NCBI GenBank assembly: GCA_942492125.1
Contig: CALODM010000013.1
Location: forward strand, 372,001 to 436,000
From: BCD1 sp942492125
GTDB taxonomy: Bacteria; Bacteroidota; Bacteroidia; Chitinophagales; Saprospiraceae
DNA: 64,000 nt
Reading direction: 5' to 3'
The translations under genes and the position numbers were made by a program. The notes below the pieces were generated by a model, which was given only the letters and a program-made list of their open reading frames with translations, searched no databases and was not told the origin of the DNA. This document shows positions 1 through 9,159 of this stretch, piece after piece; positions within the stretch are counted from its first letter, which is position 1; each line of letters begins with the position of its first letter.

Positions 1-1577
1 GCCTGTTTGATCTCATAATCGATAAGGCTTTCCAGTTTTGGCCGCAAATTAAATTGTCCCACCAACAGATGCTGGAAAGGTTTGCTGGGTTTAATTTTGT
101 TTTCCAGGTGTGAGAAAACCCGGGCGACTTCGTTCACCAGCCTGGGGTCACTGGTAAAAATGGCCATATCACTGTAAAGTTTGGCCGTTCCTTCATGGAA
201 ATTACCGGTGGCCAGATAAGCATATAGTCGGTCAATCCCATTTTCCATTCTTCTCACAAGAGCCAGTTTGGAGTGCACTTTCAATCCAGGCATACTGTAA
301 TTAACCGTAACACCGGCCTTTTCAAGTTTTTCGCCCCAGTTCAAATTGGCGGCTTCGTCAAAACGGGCCTTAATTTCTATAAAAGCACTTACTTGCTTCC
401 CCCGTTTTACTGCCCTCATCAGAGCCTGCATGATGCGTGACTCGGAAGCAACACGGTATTGGACAATTTTGATGTGGGTTACATCGGGGTCATCGGCAGC
501 TTCTTCAAAAAAACGAATCACCGATTCGTAGGAATGATATGGCACGTGATTAAAATGATCCTTTTTACGCAATTCAGCGAAAAAATGTTTCGCTTTTTCG
601 AGTGGGGGATAATGCATGGGGGGCTGTGGAGGATCCTTAAGTTTGTCTAATCCGAAACTGGGGAATTTGAAGAAATCTGAATTGTTATGGTAGCGCCCCT
701 CTTTCAATAAATCGAGGTCGTCCAGTTCGAGAACGTTTTTAAGGTGATCCAGCACCAGGCTTGGCATCTCCCGATCATAAATGAGTCGGGAAGCAGGGCC
801 GACATGACGTTTTACAAGACTTGATTTTATTTTGTTCATCAGGTCTCCACTCCATTCGTCATCCAGGTATAACTCCGCATCCCTGGTCAGTTTAATAGAA
901 TAGGTCTCTATAATATCATAACCGGGGAACATCCATGAAATACTGTGTCTGACAATATCATCCAGCAGTATTAATTGATGAACGCCAACCGGAGAAGGTA
1001 ATTTGATGAATCTAGGCAAGTGATCTGAAGGGATTTTGACAATGGCCACTTGTTTCTCGGCATCTGGATTATCCTTTTCGCGTATGAGTACCGTGAGGTA
1101 AAGGGCAGCGTTGTTGAGGAAGGGGCGGATCCTGTTGCCAACCAGTAAAACAGGCTGTACGAAAGGTAACATATGATCCTGAAAATAACTTTCAACGAAC
1201 TCTTTTTGCTCATCATTCAAATCAAGTCGTCGTAAAAGATAAATATTGTGTTTTTCCAGCTCGGGAACGATCTGATCCTGGAAAATGGAACTGTATTCTT
1301 CTTGCTGGACATTGACTGTTTCCTGGATTCTTTCTATAATATCCTGTGGGTCAAACTCCAGTTGTTTGCGGGTCTTTTTTCCACCTCGATGCAAGTTGCG
1401 GTGATTGGCCATTCTCACCCGGAAGAATTCATCCAGATTGGAGGAATAAATAGCGAGAAATTTTATTCTTTCAAACAAGGGGACTCTGGGGTCTTTGGCT
1501 TCCTGCATAACCCGATAATTAAAGGATAGCCAGCTTATATCTCTAAGTATGGTGGGGATTTTTTTTTCTTCGGACAT
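1..1577 (-). CDS. ppk1: Polyphosphate kinase 1 (3' end cut by window edge)
   Basis: Makes inorganic polyphosphate from the terminal phosphate of ATP, reversibly. The minus strand reads openly from the ATG at 1577 to the window edge, giving 525 codons of a family that is usually near 700 residues. The N-terminal domain carries the family pattern LRDISWLSFN, then SSNLDEFFRVRM. The phosphohistidine motif VHSKLAL is present with His at residue 435, the same number as the phosphorylated His of the E. coli enzyme. The second conserved His lies in the missing C-terminal part. The ATG was chosen because the following residues match the usual N-terminus. The gene follows the methyltransferase on the same strand after about 225 nt. 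The family call is firm. Confidence 0.95.
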   Translation of the reverse strand, partial: MSEEKKIPTILRDISWLSFNYRVMQEAKDPRVPLFERIKFLAIYSSNLDEFFRVRMANHRNLHRGGKKTRKQLEFDPQDIIERIQETVNVQQEEYSSIFQDQIVPELEKHNIYLLRRLDLNDEQKEFVESYFQDHMLPFVQPVLLVGNRIRPFLNNAALYLTVLIREKDNPDAEKQVAIVKIPSDHLPRFIKLPSPVGVHQLILLDDIVRHSISWMFPGYDIIETYSIKLTRDAELYLDDEWSGDLMNKIKSSLVKRHVGPASRLIYDREMPSLVLDHLKNVLELDDLDLLKEGRYHNNSDFFKFPSFGLDKLKDPPQPPMHYPPLEKAKHFFAELRKKDHFNHVPYHSYESVIRFFEEAADDPDVTHIKIVQYRVASESRIMQALMRAVKRGKQVSAFIEIKARFDEAANLNWGEKLEKAGVTVNYSMPGLKVHSKLALVRRMENGIDRLYAYLATGNFHEGTAKLYSDMAIFTSDPRLVNEVARVFSHLENKIKPSKPFQHLLVGQFNLRPKLESLIDYEIKQ

Positions 1578-1803
1578 AATGTGTTTTTTTCGATTCAGTG
1601 AGACAAAAAATAGTTTTGTAGGGGTAGATATGCGAAACCAAAATAACAGGAACGAAAGCCGAACATACTTGTGGAAGAGTCGTCAGGCTTTCGAAAGACC
1701 GGGAAATTGGATGTTGTAGTACCGGTTGCCAATTTAACGTTTAACAGGCAAATTTCAAAATGATATTTCATTTTTCGATCCAGGGATATGCCGTTTGAAA
1801 TTT

Positions 1804-2643
1804 TTATTGGAAGAACCCCAAACGCCACGGTTTTAAAGCATAAGGAATTAGGGTAAAATCCTGTTTGACCCGATGTTCCTTTCTGAAAAATAATATGCCA
1901 AAATGGAAAAGATCAATGGAAATACTTACTTCGTCCCTGGATTTGAGGGAGTTCCACGCTTTTTCCATTGATTCAGACCAATGAATGTCAGCGAGGACAA
2001 AAACGCTGTCATTGTGTAAAAAAGGTACGCATTCCTGATAATAAGCCAGGGTAGAACCCTCCTGGTGATCTCCGTCTAAAAAGATAAAGTCCGTATTAGC
2101 TCCTAATTGATGAAGGGCGGTTGGCAGGTTTTCTTTGAAAGGACCTTCTAGAACGGTTATTTGATTATATCCCAGGCTGCGTAAATTATTTTGTGCTAAC
2201 CTGGCTGTATTTGGGCAGCCTTCCAATGAAATAAAGGTAGCCTTCGGGGCTGCCCCAGCCTGATATATAGCGGAAATCCCAAGCGAAGTTCCCATTTCAA
2301 GAATCGTTTTGGGTTTTGTCATTCTTACAAGGTTAAACAATTGTTTTCCTTGCCTGGGAGAAATGGCAGCATATTTGGCGAGGTCTTTAACTGATCGTTG
2401 CCTTTTATCTGTTACCATAGAACCTGCCCCATAATCTTTAATGGCTATTCTGGCATTGTTATAAAGAAGTTTGTGCCTTAATCGTTCCGCACTAAAAAAA
2501 GTATAATAGTTCTTTTTGTTTTCAATGACTTCCCTGATAAGCAGGCTAACAAAAGGGGAGTGAACATCATGACAGGTATGAGCCCTGAAGTAATATTTCA
2601 GCCAGCGCTGAAAGTAGGAAATATAAAAAGAGAACAATTTCAT
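1804..2643 (-). CDS. Class I SAM-dependent methyltransferase
   Basis: Predicted O-methyltransferase-like enzyme of 279 residues; substrate unknown. The glycine-rich SAM loop is visible as LEMGTSLGIS at about residues 119-128, followed by an acidic strand end (FISLEG) and FIFLDGDHQ, which resembles the metal- or substrate-binding strand of catechol-type O-methyltransferases. The ATG at 2643 is preferred. A TTG at 2682 would add 13 residues, but the text MKLFSFYISYFQRW looks like a natural start. It is divergent from the ABC permease. It may share a transcript with ppk1 downstream, but nothing in the sequence ties their functions together. Confidence 0.8.
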   Translation of the reverse strand: MKLFSFYISYFQRWLKYYFRAHTCHDVHSPFVSLLIREVIENKKNYYTFFSAERLRHKLLYNNARIAIKDYGAGSMVTDKRQRSVKDLAKYAAISPRQGKQLFNLVRMTKPKTILEMGTSLGISAIYQAGAAPKATFISLEGCPNTARLAQNNLRSLGYNQITVLEGPFKENLPTALHQLGANTDFIFLDGDHQEGSTLAYYQECVPFLHNDSVFVLADIHWSESMEKAWNSLKSRDEVSISIDLFHFGILFFRKEHRVKQDFTLIPYALKPWRLGFFQ

Positions 2644-2781
2644 CAAAAAGTACTTTTCCAGGGTGAGTAGTAGCAAATACAAAACTGCACATTATGCCGG
2701 CTAAAAAAGAAAAAATAAAGGAATTAGTTTTAAGAAAGCCATTGGAATTTTTATCTTGCGAGTAATAAACCTTTCTTAAAA

Positions 2782-3897
2782 ATGTCTTTATTCCAATTGC
2801 GTGGAAAACTGAATAATAAACAAAACCTTATTCTTGGAATTATCGGGTTTGTCGTCCTCATCATGGTATGGTGGGTGCTGGCAGAAGCGCTTTCCGAAAA
2901 AAGACCCATTGTCGATTACGAAACACGACCGCCTTCAGCTTTTGATACAACAGGCGTGAAAATTGACAGGGATTCTCTCTTCAGAGAAGATTCCATCCGG
3001 TTCGCCAATGCCACAGAATTTGAAAAAGTTTACCCCTTATTACCCACACCTGTCAAGGTGGTTCAGTCGTATCCCGAACTGGTCAAAAAGGACAAATTGA
3101 TGGATAACGCTTTGCATTCCATCTGGTTGAACCTCAAAGGTTATTTTTGGGCCATTTTCATATCGGTGCCCCTGGGGTTTGTTATTGGTCTGATCCCCAT
3201 GTTCAGAGGATTGTTCAGTAAACAGGTGGACGCAATGCGATTCCTTCCGCTTACGGCCCTCACCGGCCTTTTTATCATTTGGTTTGGTATTGAGGATCAA
3301 ATGAAAGTGGCTTTTTTGGCTTTTGGTATAATCGTGTTTTTATTGCCAGTTGTGGTGCAACGCATCGATGAGGTCAAGGATGTTTATCTGAAAACAGTTT
3401 TTACGCTTGGCGCTACCAACTGGCAGACCATAAAAACGGTTTATCTGCCCTCGGTTTTGTCTGCGCTGATGGATGATATCAGAGTGCTTACGGCCATTTC
3501 CTGGACCTACATTATTATTGCCGAGCTCATCAACAGGCAATTGGGTGTCGGTGGATTAATTTATCTCAAAAGCCGTCAGGGACAGATAGACAAAGTGTTT
3601 GGAATTTTAATTGTCATTATAGTCATTGGCTTTTTGCAGGACAGGCTTTTTATTTACCTGGACCGCAGATTGTTTACCCATAAATATTACAAGAAGAACC
3701 TTGCCGGAGCAAAGGAAACGACCATCGGTATATTTACATTGATGGCGCTGTTTACTGTCGCCGTTGTGATACCTTTATTCTTTGTTAATATTCCTTCTTT
3801 CTTCAGTAATGTGGTAATAATCGTTCTCATCACAGCGATCGTTACCATTCTTTACGGGGAATACCGGATTATGACTTTTAAAGATGAAAGAGCCTGA
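2782..3897 (+). CDS. ABC transporter permease, SsuC/TauC/NrtB-like, with extra N- and C-terminal segments
   Basis: Membrane subunit of an importer of the nitrate/sulfonate/taurine class (371 residues). The cytoplasmic EAA-type loop is clear around residues 212-230 (TLGATNWQTIKTVYLPS), as is the late GLIYLKSRQGQID stretch typical of SsuC relatives. It is longer than the usual 250-280 residues. After the first membrane helix there is a ~70-residue extracytoplasmic insertion (about 36-105), and two additional hydrophobic helices follow the usual end (about 315-365). The ATPase gene follows after 44 nt. No substrate-binding protein gene is visible next to it, so the substrate cannot be inferred. 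A near-consensus -7 box (TATCTTGC, about 2752-2759) precedes the start. Confidence 0.85.
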   Translation: MSLFQLRGKLNNKQNLILGIIGFVVLIMVWWVLAEALSEKRPIVDYETRPPSAFDTTGVKIDRDSLFREDSIRFANATEFEKVYPLLPTPVKVVQSYPELVKKDKLMDNALHSIWLNLKGYFWAIFISVPLGFVIGLIPMFRGLFSKQVDAMRFLPLTALTGLFIIWFGIEDQMKVAFLAFGIIVFLLPVVVQRIDEVKDVYLKTVFTLGATNWQTIKTVYLPSVLSALMDDIRVLTAISWTYIIIAELINRQLGVGGLIYLKSRQGQIDKVFGILIVIIVIGFLQDRLFIYLDRRLFTHKYYKKNLAGAKETTIGIFTLMALFTVAVVIPLFFVNIPSFFSNVVIIVLITAIVTILYGEYRIMTFKDERA

Positions 3898-3941
3898 TCA
3901 TTCAATTCATTAATGCACTAATCCTGGATATTCCATAAAAT

Positions 3942-4745
3942 ATGAGTTTATTTAAAGATACCGAAAGTCCCAACATTATTGAATTAAAGAAAGTGAGCCA
4001 GAGTTACGATGGGGGCAAAAACTTTATCATAAAAGATCTGGACTTTATCGTGGAGGACAAACCTGCACAGGGACAGTTCGTGGTGATCCTCGGCATGTCC
4101 GGATGCGGAAAATCGACTTTGCTCCGTTACGTTGCCGGGCTTCAGCAGCCAACCTCAGGAGAGGTGTTGATCCACGACGAACCCATCAGCGAAAAAAAGA
4201 GAGTCGGGATGGTATTTCAGCAATACTCTTCCTTGCCCTGGATGTCTGTTTTGGATAATGTGAGCCTTTCATTATTGTATAAAGGCGTTGAAGAGAAAGA
4301 ACGCCGGGACAAAGCTATGGAGATCATTGAAATGGTTGGCCTTGCCGGACACGAAGAAAAATTCGCTCAATATCCGACACTTTCTGGAGGGCAGCTCCAA
4401 CGCGTGGCGATTGCGAGAAGTTTGCTGGCCAACCCTGAAATTTTGTTGATGGATGAGCCTTTTGGTGCTTTGGATGTCAATACCAGACTGCAAATGCAGG
4501 ACTTACTGGCTGACATATGGCTTCAATTCCATCCGACGGTCATCTTTGTGACACATGACATTTCCGAAGCAGTCTACCTGGGAGATGATATTTATATTAT
4601 GAAATCTGCCCCTTCACAATTTGTGGAACATATAAAGGTAGATTTACCCTTTCACCGTACAAGAGAGACCAAAAGAGATCCCCATTTTGTGGAATTAGTA
4701 CAGCTGGTGGAAGATAAAATGATTGAGGTGGCCCAATTGGGATAG
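3942..4745 (+). CDS. ABC transporter ATP-binding protein, SsuB/TauB/NrtD-like
   Basis: Nucleotide-binding subunit (267 residues) that would drive the permease just upstream. Walker A is GMSGCGKST (about residues 51-59), the Q-loop is VFQQYSSLPW, the ABC signature is LSGGQLQRVAIARS, Walker B is LLMDEPFGALD and the switch His lies in VTHDISEAVYLGD. All catalytic elements are intact. The gene order permease-ATPase, 44 nt apart, supports one transcription unit. The missing binding protein may be encoded elsewhere or replaced by the extended permease. Confidence 0.92.
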   Translation: MSLFKDTESPNIIELKKVSQSYDGGKNFIIKDLDFIVEDKPAQGQFVVILGMSGCGKSTLLRYVAGLQQPTSGEVLIHDEPISEKKRVGMVFQQYSSLPWMSVLDNVSLSLLYKGVEEKERRDKAMEIIEMVGLAGHEEKFAQYPTLSGGQLQRVAIARSLLANPEILLMDEPFGALDVNTRLQMQDLLADIWLQFHPTVIFVTHDISEAVYLGDDIYIMKSAPSQFVEHIKVDLPFHRTRETKRDPHFVELVQLVEDKMIEVAQLG

Positions 4746-5085
4746 GTCAAGTTGCCTGACAGGAGTAGGTGCTCAAAATTAGTTTCGCTACTGCCTGCAG
4801 GGAACATTCCTTCGGTCAGTTTCAGATTGTCAGATGGGTGTTTTATGCTTTTGTTATGCGTTATTCTGTTCCCATACCAGGGGCCAAACGGTTAAAAAAA
4901 CACCTTGATCAACCTGATTGTCGGGCTGGGCCAGACCGCCTGCTTTCTGCCATTTAAACAGCCCTAAAAAAGCCTGTAAATTTAGGGAAATGCCCTTGCT
5001 TTTTGTTATCTTTGCATGTCTTTGGGCACTCCTTAGGAAGGGTGATCAAAGGTACTTAATATTAAATTATAAATTTAAATCATAA
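4746..5085. other. Intergenic region upstream of gyrA
   Basis: A 340-nt stretch without a credible gene. The only small open frame in it starts with GTG and shows no recognisable protein. It ends in the gyrA promoter and a leader of about 70 nt containing short self-complementary bits around 5033-5045. No riboswitch or tRNA was recognised. Confidence 0.5.
5007..5014 (+). promoter_or_regulatory. Bacteroidota -7 promoter box for gyrA
   Basis: The sequence TATCTTTG (followed by C) matches TAnnTTTG exactly. It lies about 71 nt before the gyrA ATG, predicting a leader of roughly 65-70 nt. No good -33 TTG was found at the usual spacing. Confidence 0.6.
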
Positions 5086-7677
5086 ATGCCTCCAAGTCAA
5101 AGAATTATACCGATTAACATTGAGGATCAGATGAAGTCGGCATACATAGATTATTCTATGTCCGTGATCGTATCGAGAGCTTTGCCTGATGTGAGAGATG
5201 GATTGAAGCCTGTACATCGAAGGGTTATGTATGGAATGTCCGAATTGGGGCTTACCTTCAATAAAGCCCACAAGAAGTCTGCCCGTATAGTTGGGGAGGT
5301 TTTGGGTAAGTATCACCCACACGGGGATTCTTCCGTTTACGACACCATGGTGCGGATGGCTCAGGACTGGTCTTTGAGATATCCCCTGGTTGATGGACAG
5401 GGGAATTTTGGTTCCATGGATGGTGACAGCCCTGCTGCTATGCGATACACTGAGGCGCGTTTACAACGCATCAGTGATGAAATGCTGGCGGATATCAATA
5501 AAGATACGGTTGATTTTACGCTCAATTTTGATGATTCCCTGACGGAACCTTCCGTGCTGCCAACAAAATTACCGAATCTTTTGATTAATGGCGCTTCCGG
5601 TATTGCTGTGGGTATGGCAACCAATATGCTGCCTCATAATTTATCAGAAGTGGTGGACGGTGTAGCTGCAACCGTGGATAACCCTGATATAACCATTGAA
5701 GAATTAATCCAGTTCATCAAGGCTCCTGATTTTCCCACAGGCGGTATTATCTATGGATATGAAGGGGTAAAAGAAGGTTTTGAAACCGGACGTGGCAAAG
5801 TGGTTCTTCGTGCCAAGACAGAAATTGAAGAAGATAATGGCCGCGAAAAAATAATCGTGACTGAAATTCCCTACCAGGTTAACAAAGCAAATCTGGTGGC
5901 GAAAATTGCAGAATTGGTCAACGAACAGAAAATTGAAGGCATCAGTGACCTTCGCGATGAATCAGACCGTAACGGATTGAGAATCGTTGTTGAGATCAAG
6001 CGGGATGCTATGGCATCCGTGGTTTTGAGTAAGTTGTATAAATATACGGCACTGCAAAGCTCTTATGGTATCAATAATGTTGCTCTGGTAGGTGGGCGCC
6101 CTATGTTGCTCAACCTCAAGGACATGATTGAAGAGTTCATCAAGTTCCGGCTTGAAGTAATTGTGAGAAGGACAAAATTTGACCTCAACAAAGCTCTGAG
6201 CCGCGCTCATATTCTGGTAGGTTTACTCATCGCCCTGGATTACCTCGATGCCGTAATTTCTCTCATTCGTAATTCTCCAACTCCCAACGAAGCTCGGGAA
6301 GGATTGATGAAAGGTGCTTTTATCGATGATCTGGACGCTTTCTGGGCTAAATTCAAAACCATAATTGACAACAGCCAGACGGAAGAGATGGTCGTTGAAG
6401 AAGGTAACGTTCTCTCGGAACAACAAGCAAGGGCTATCCTCGATTTGAGACTTCAAAAACTTACCGGACTCGAAAGGGATAGCATTCGCTCGGAATATGA
6501 TGCTTTGCTCGAAACCATTAATCACCTCAGAGCCATCCTGGAAAGTGAAACCATGCAACGCGATATCATCAAGGATGAGCTTGCAGAGGTTAAAGAAAAG
6601 TACGGAGATGAACGACGCACCGAGATCAATTTTGCGGGTGGAGACATCTCTATGGAAGATTTGATAAAAGATGAAGAGGTAGTGGTTACCATCTCCCATT
6701 TGGGCTATATAAAACGTACGCCGACTTCAGAATATAAAACTCAGAACAGGGGAGGAAGAGGCTCCAGAGGCTCCAAAACAAGAGATGAGGACTTCATTGA
6801 ACATATGTTCACCGCTACCAATCACAATTATTTATTGCTCTTTACCGAACATGGTAAATGTTATTGGTTGAGGGTGTTTGATATCCCGGAGGCAAACAAA
6901 ACCTCAAGCGGAAGAGTCATTCAGAATATTTTAACTATCCCAAAGGAGGATAGAGTTAGGGCATATATTATTGTCAAAGATCTCAAGGATGAAGAATTTC
7001 TGCGTAATAACTTCATCATGTTTGGAACCAGATCGGGGGTTGTCAAGAAAACACCACTGCATGCTTTTTCCAGACCCCGGGTTGGGGGAATTATTGCCAT
7101 CACCATTAAAGATGGGGATCAATTACTCGAAGCCAGGTTGACCAACGGACGTAACGAAATCTTTATGGGAACAAGAAAAGGCCTTGCCATTCGTTTTAAT
7201 GAAGAAGCCATTCGATCCATGGGAAGATCAGCAGCTGGAGTCCGGGGGATCAGAATCTCCGAAAAAAATGATGCAGTTGTCGGAATGATCTGTATAGATC
7301 CGGAGGATAAGGAAACGACTATTTTTGTCGTTTCTGAAAAAGGAAATGGGAAACGCTCCGATTTTGATGATTATCGTTTAACGAATAGAGGTGGAAAAGG
7401 CGTGAAAACCATGCAAATAACCGAAAAAACGGGAGCTTTGGTTGCCATTAAGGCGGTTAAAGATGATGATGATTTGCTCATTACCAATAAATCCGGTATT
7501 ATGATCCGGATGTCTATTGGAGATGTAAGGGTAATGGGGCGTGCTACACAGGGGGTAAGAGTGATCAGAGTTGATGAAAATGATGAGATCGCCGATGTGG
7601 CAGTTGTACCTCACGCAGAGGAGGACATAGAGGATTTGGAGGAAAATGGACTCGAAAATAATGAAAGTGAGGAGTAA
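5086..7677 (+). CDS. gyrA: DNA gyrase subunit A
   Basis: Breakage-reunion subunit of gyrase (863 residues), which introduces negative supercoils together with GyrB. The catalytic tyrosine is Tyr121 in AAMRYTEARL. The quinolone-determining region reads GKYHPHGDSSVYD, with Ser82 and Asp86 at the positions equivalent to E. coli Ser83 and Asp87, so it looks like the susceptible type. The C-terminal wrapping domain has a GyrA-box variant, NRGGKG, at residues 767-772. The last ~20 residues are an acidic tail. The start fits the family N-terminus. The gene appears monocistronic, with its own promoter box. The GyrA box separates it from topoisomerase IV ParC. Confidence 0.97.
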   Translation: MPPSQRIIPINIEDQMKSAYIDYSMSVIVSRALPDVRDGLKPVHRRVMYGMSELGLTFNKAHKKSARIVGEVLGKYHPHGDSSVYDTMVRMAQDWSLRYPLVDGQGNFGSMDGDSPAAMRYTEARLQRISDEMLADINKDTVDFTLNFDDSLTEPSVLPTKLPNLLINGASGIAVGMATNMLPHNLSEVVDGVAATVDNPDITIEELIQFIKAPDFPTGGIIYGYEGVKEGFETGRGKVVLRAKTEIEEDNGREKIIVTEIPYQVNKANLVAKIAELVNEQKIEGISDLRDESDRNGLRIVVEIKRDAMASVVLSKLYKYTALQSSYGINNVALVGGRPMLLNLKDMIEEFIKFRLEVIVRRTKFDLNKALSRAHILVGLLIALDYLDAVISLIRNSPTPNEAREGLMKGAFIDDLDAFWAKFKTIIDNSQTEEMVVEEGNVLSEQQARAILDLRLQKLTGLERDSIRSEYDALLETINHLRAILESETMQRDIIKDELAEVKEKYGDERRTEINFAGGDISMEDLIKDEEVVVTISHLGYIKRTPTSEYKTQNRGGRGSRGSKTRDEDFIEHMFTATNHNYLLLFTEHGKCYWLRVFDIPEANKTSSGRVIQNILTIPKEDRVRAYIIVKDLKDEEFLRNNFIMFGTRSGVVKKTPLHAFSRPRVGGIIAITIKDGDQLLEARLTNGRNEIFMGTRKGLAIRFNEEAIRSMGRSAAGVRGIRISEKNDAVVGMICIDPEDKETTIFVVSEKGNGKRSDFDDYRLTNRGGKGVKTMQITEKTGALVAIKAVKDDDDLLITNKSGIMIRMSIGDVRVMGRATQGVRVIRVDENDEIADVAVVPHAEEDIEDLEENGLENNESEE

Positions 7678-7776
7678 TTTAACATTTTGATAATAGTTTT
7701 AAACGACTTTGAGTCGTCAAATAGGTAAAACAAGCTTTAGCTTATTTAATTTGAAAAAAAATCAATTTATTACGTT

Positions 7777-9108
7777 ATGAAAAAACTTATGTTCGCCTTT
7801 ATCGCGGTTGCCTTTATTTTTGGAACTGCTCAGGCTCAAGATGGTAAAAAAGCATTGAAAGATGCTACCAAAGCGATCGGGACTTACTTTCTCGATCAAA
7901 ACAGCAATAAAGATAAACTTCAGGTCGCCGTTGATGAAATTGAAAAAGCTGCTGTGGGAACAGAAACGGCAGGACAATTTAAAACATGGGAGACAAGAGG
8001 GAAGATCTATAATGAAATAGCTACCCAAATTACCGTTTCAAGACAGTTGGGTACCGGCGGAGAAGCAGAACTGCCACAAGTATCTGATGCCGGATACCTT
8101 GCCTTTGAATCTTATTCAAAAGCCCTGGAGCTTGCAGAGAAAAAGTTCGAAAAGAAAAAGGCTTACGAAGGACTTCAGGTTACGCAACAAAATCTGTATA
8201 ATCTGGGGTTATATTCCTATGAAGACAGAGATTTTGCGAATGCGGTAAAGGACTTCAAAACTGTAATCGCTGCACATGAGATTCTCAAGGCCGGGGGGGA
8301 GGAAAGTAGCCTGGATGAAGAAGGTGCTTTTGAGGATCAGATCTATGTAACTGCTTTGTCTGCTATCAATGCGGAACAAAATGACCTCGCCCTGGAATAT
8401 TTTATGAAAATGTATGAACAGGGTACGGATAAACCAGCTGTTTATGAATCGATATATAAACTGAAAAGTGATACCGACCTGGAAGCAGCGTATAAGGTGC
8501 TGGAGCAGGGAAGACAAAAATTTCCTGATGATATTGGGTTGTTGTTTGCTGAAATCAACCACTTCCTCAAAGAAAATCGCCTCAATGAGCTGATTTCCAA
8601 ACTGGAAATGGCCATTGAAAAAGAACCTGAAAACTTATCGCTCTATTCTACTTTGGGTAATGTTTATGATAACCTTTACCAAAAGTCTTATGAAGCGGGT
8701 GATAAACCTAAAGGACAGGAATATTTTGATCAGGCGTTGAAATATTACAATCTTGCCCTTGAAAAAGATACTGCCTATTTCGATGCGATCTACAGTATTG
8801 GTGCCTTGTATTTTAACAGAGGAGCCTTCTATACAGTCGAGGAAAATAAAATTTTGGAAGATTGTACCAAACCTGCTTGTATGAAAGAAGCAGATGCCCT
8901 CAAGGAAAAAGCAAATGAGCTCTTCGATAAGGCCTTTCCTTTCTTCCAGAAAGCGGAGAGAATGAATCCTAATGATATCAATACGCTGATAGCTTTGAAA
9001 GAGATTCTTGTTCGAAAAAATGAATTCGAAGCCTCTAATGAAATGAAATCACGCCTGGAAATTGTTCGGGGTGGTGGTGAAAATGAAAGTTCTTACTACA
9101 AAAACTAA
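7777..9108 (+). CDS. Secreted/periplasmic TPR-repeat protein
   Basis: A 443-residue protein with a Sec signal peptide (cleavage near AQAQ, residue 20-21) and helical repeats that read as tetratricopeptide units, for example around residues 130-160, 185-215 and 270-345. TPRs are protein-protein scaffolds; no catalytic motif is seen. It is rich in Lys and Glu, and its repeats fit the abundant Bacteroidota envelope TPR proteins of unknown role. It lies 99 nt after gyrA and ends before a bidirectional terminator. Confidence 0.8.
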   Translation: MKKLMFAFIAVAFIFGTAQAQDGKKALKDATKAIGTYFLDQNSNKDKLQVAVDEIEKAAVGTETAGQFKTWETRGKIYNEIATQITVSRQLGTGGEAELPQVSDAGYLAFESYSKALELAEKKFEKKKAYEGLQVTQQNLYNLGLYSYEDRDFANAVKDFKTVIAAHEILKAGGEESSLDEEGAFEDQIYVTALSAINAEQNDLALEYFMKMYEQGTDKPAVYESIYKLKSDTDLEAAYKVLEQGRQKFPDDIGLLFAEINHFLKENRLNELISKLEMAIEKEPENLSLYSTLGNVYDNLYQKSYEAGDKPKGQEYFDQALKYYNLALEKDTAYFDAIYSIGALYFNRGAFYTVEENKILEDCTKPACMKEADALKEKANELFDKAFPFFQKAERMNPNDINTLIALKEILVRKNEFEASNEMKSRLEIVRGGGENESSYYKN

Positions 9109-9130
9109 AAAATAGGATGTTATAAAAAAA

Positions 9131-9159
9131 GGCCGGAACGAAAGTTTCGGCCTTTTTTT
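9131..9159. terminator. Bidirectional rho-independent terminator
   Basis: A 9-bp stem (GGCCGGAAC / GTTTCGGCC, one G-T wobble) with a GAAA loop, preceded by seven A and followed by seven T. It separates two convergent genes and can serve both. The stop codon of the minus-strand gene lies in its T tract. Confidence 0.92.

Noticed and set aside
1595..1828. Small minus-strand open frame between the methyltransferase and ppk1 genes
   Set aside because: Overlaps the end of the methyltransferase gene, low-complexity hydrophobic text, no start context.
4769..4957. 62-codon open frame upstream of gyrA
   Set aside because: GTG start, no domain, and located in the gyrA promoter region.
6223..6699. Minus-strand open frame of 158 codons within gyrA
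   Set aside because: gyrA is unambiguous here; the antisense frame is a coding shadow.
7703..7717. Hairpin ACGACT-TTG-AGTCGT after gyrA as a terminator
   Set aside because: Only a 6-bp stem with no T run; too weak to call.
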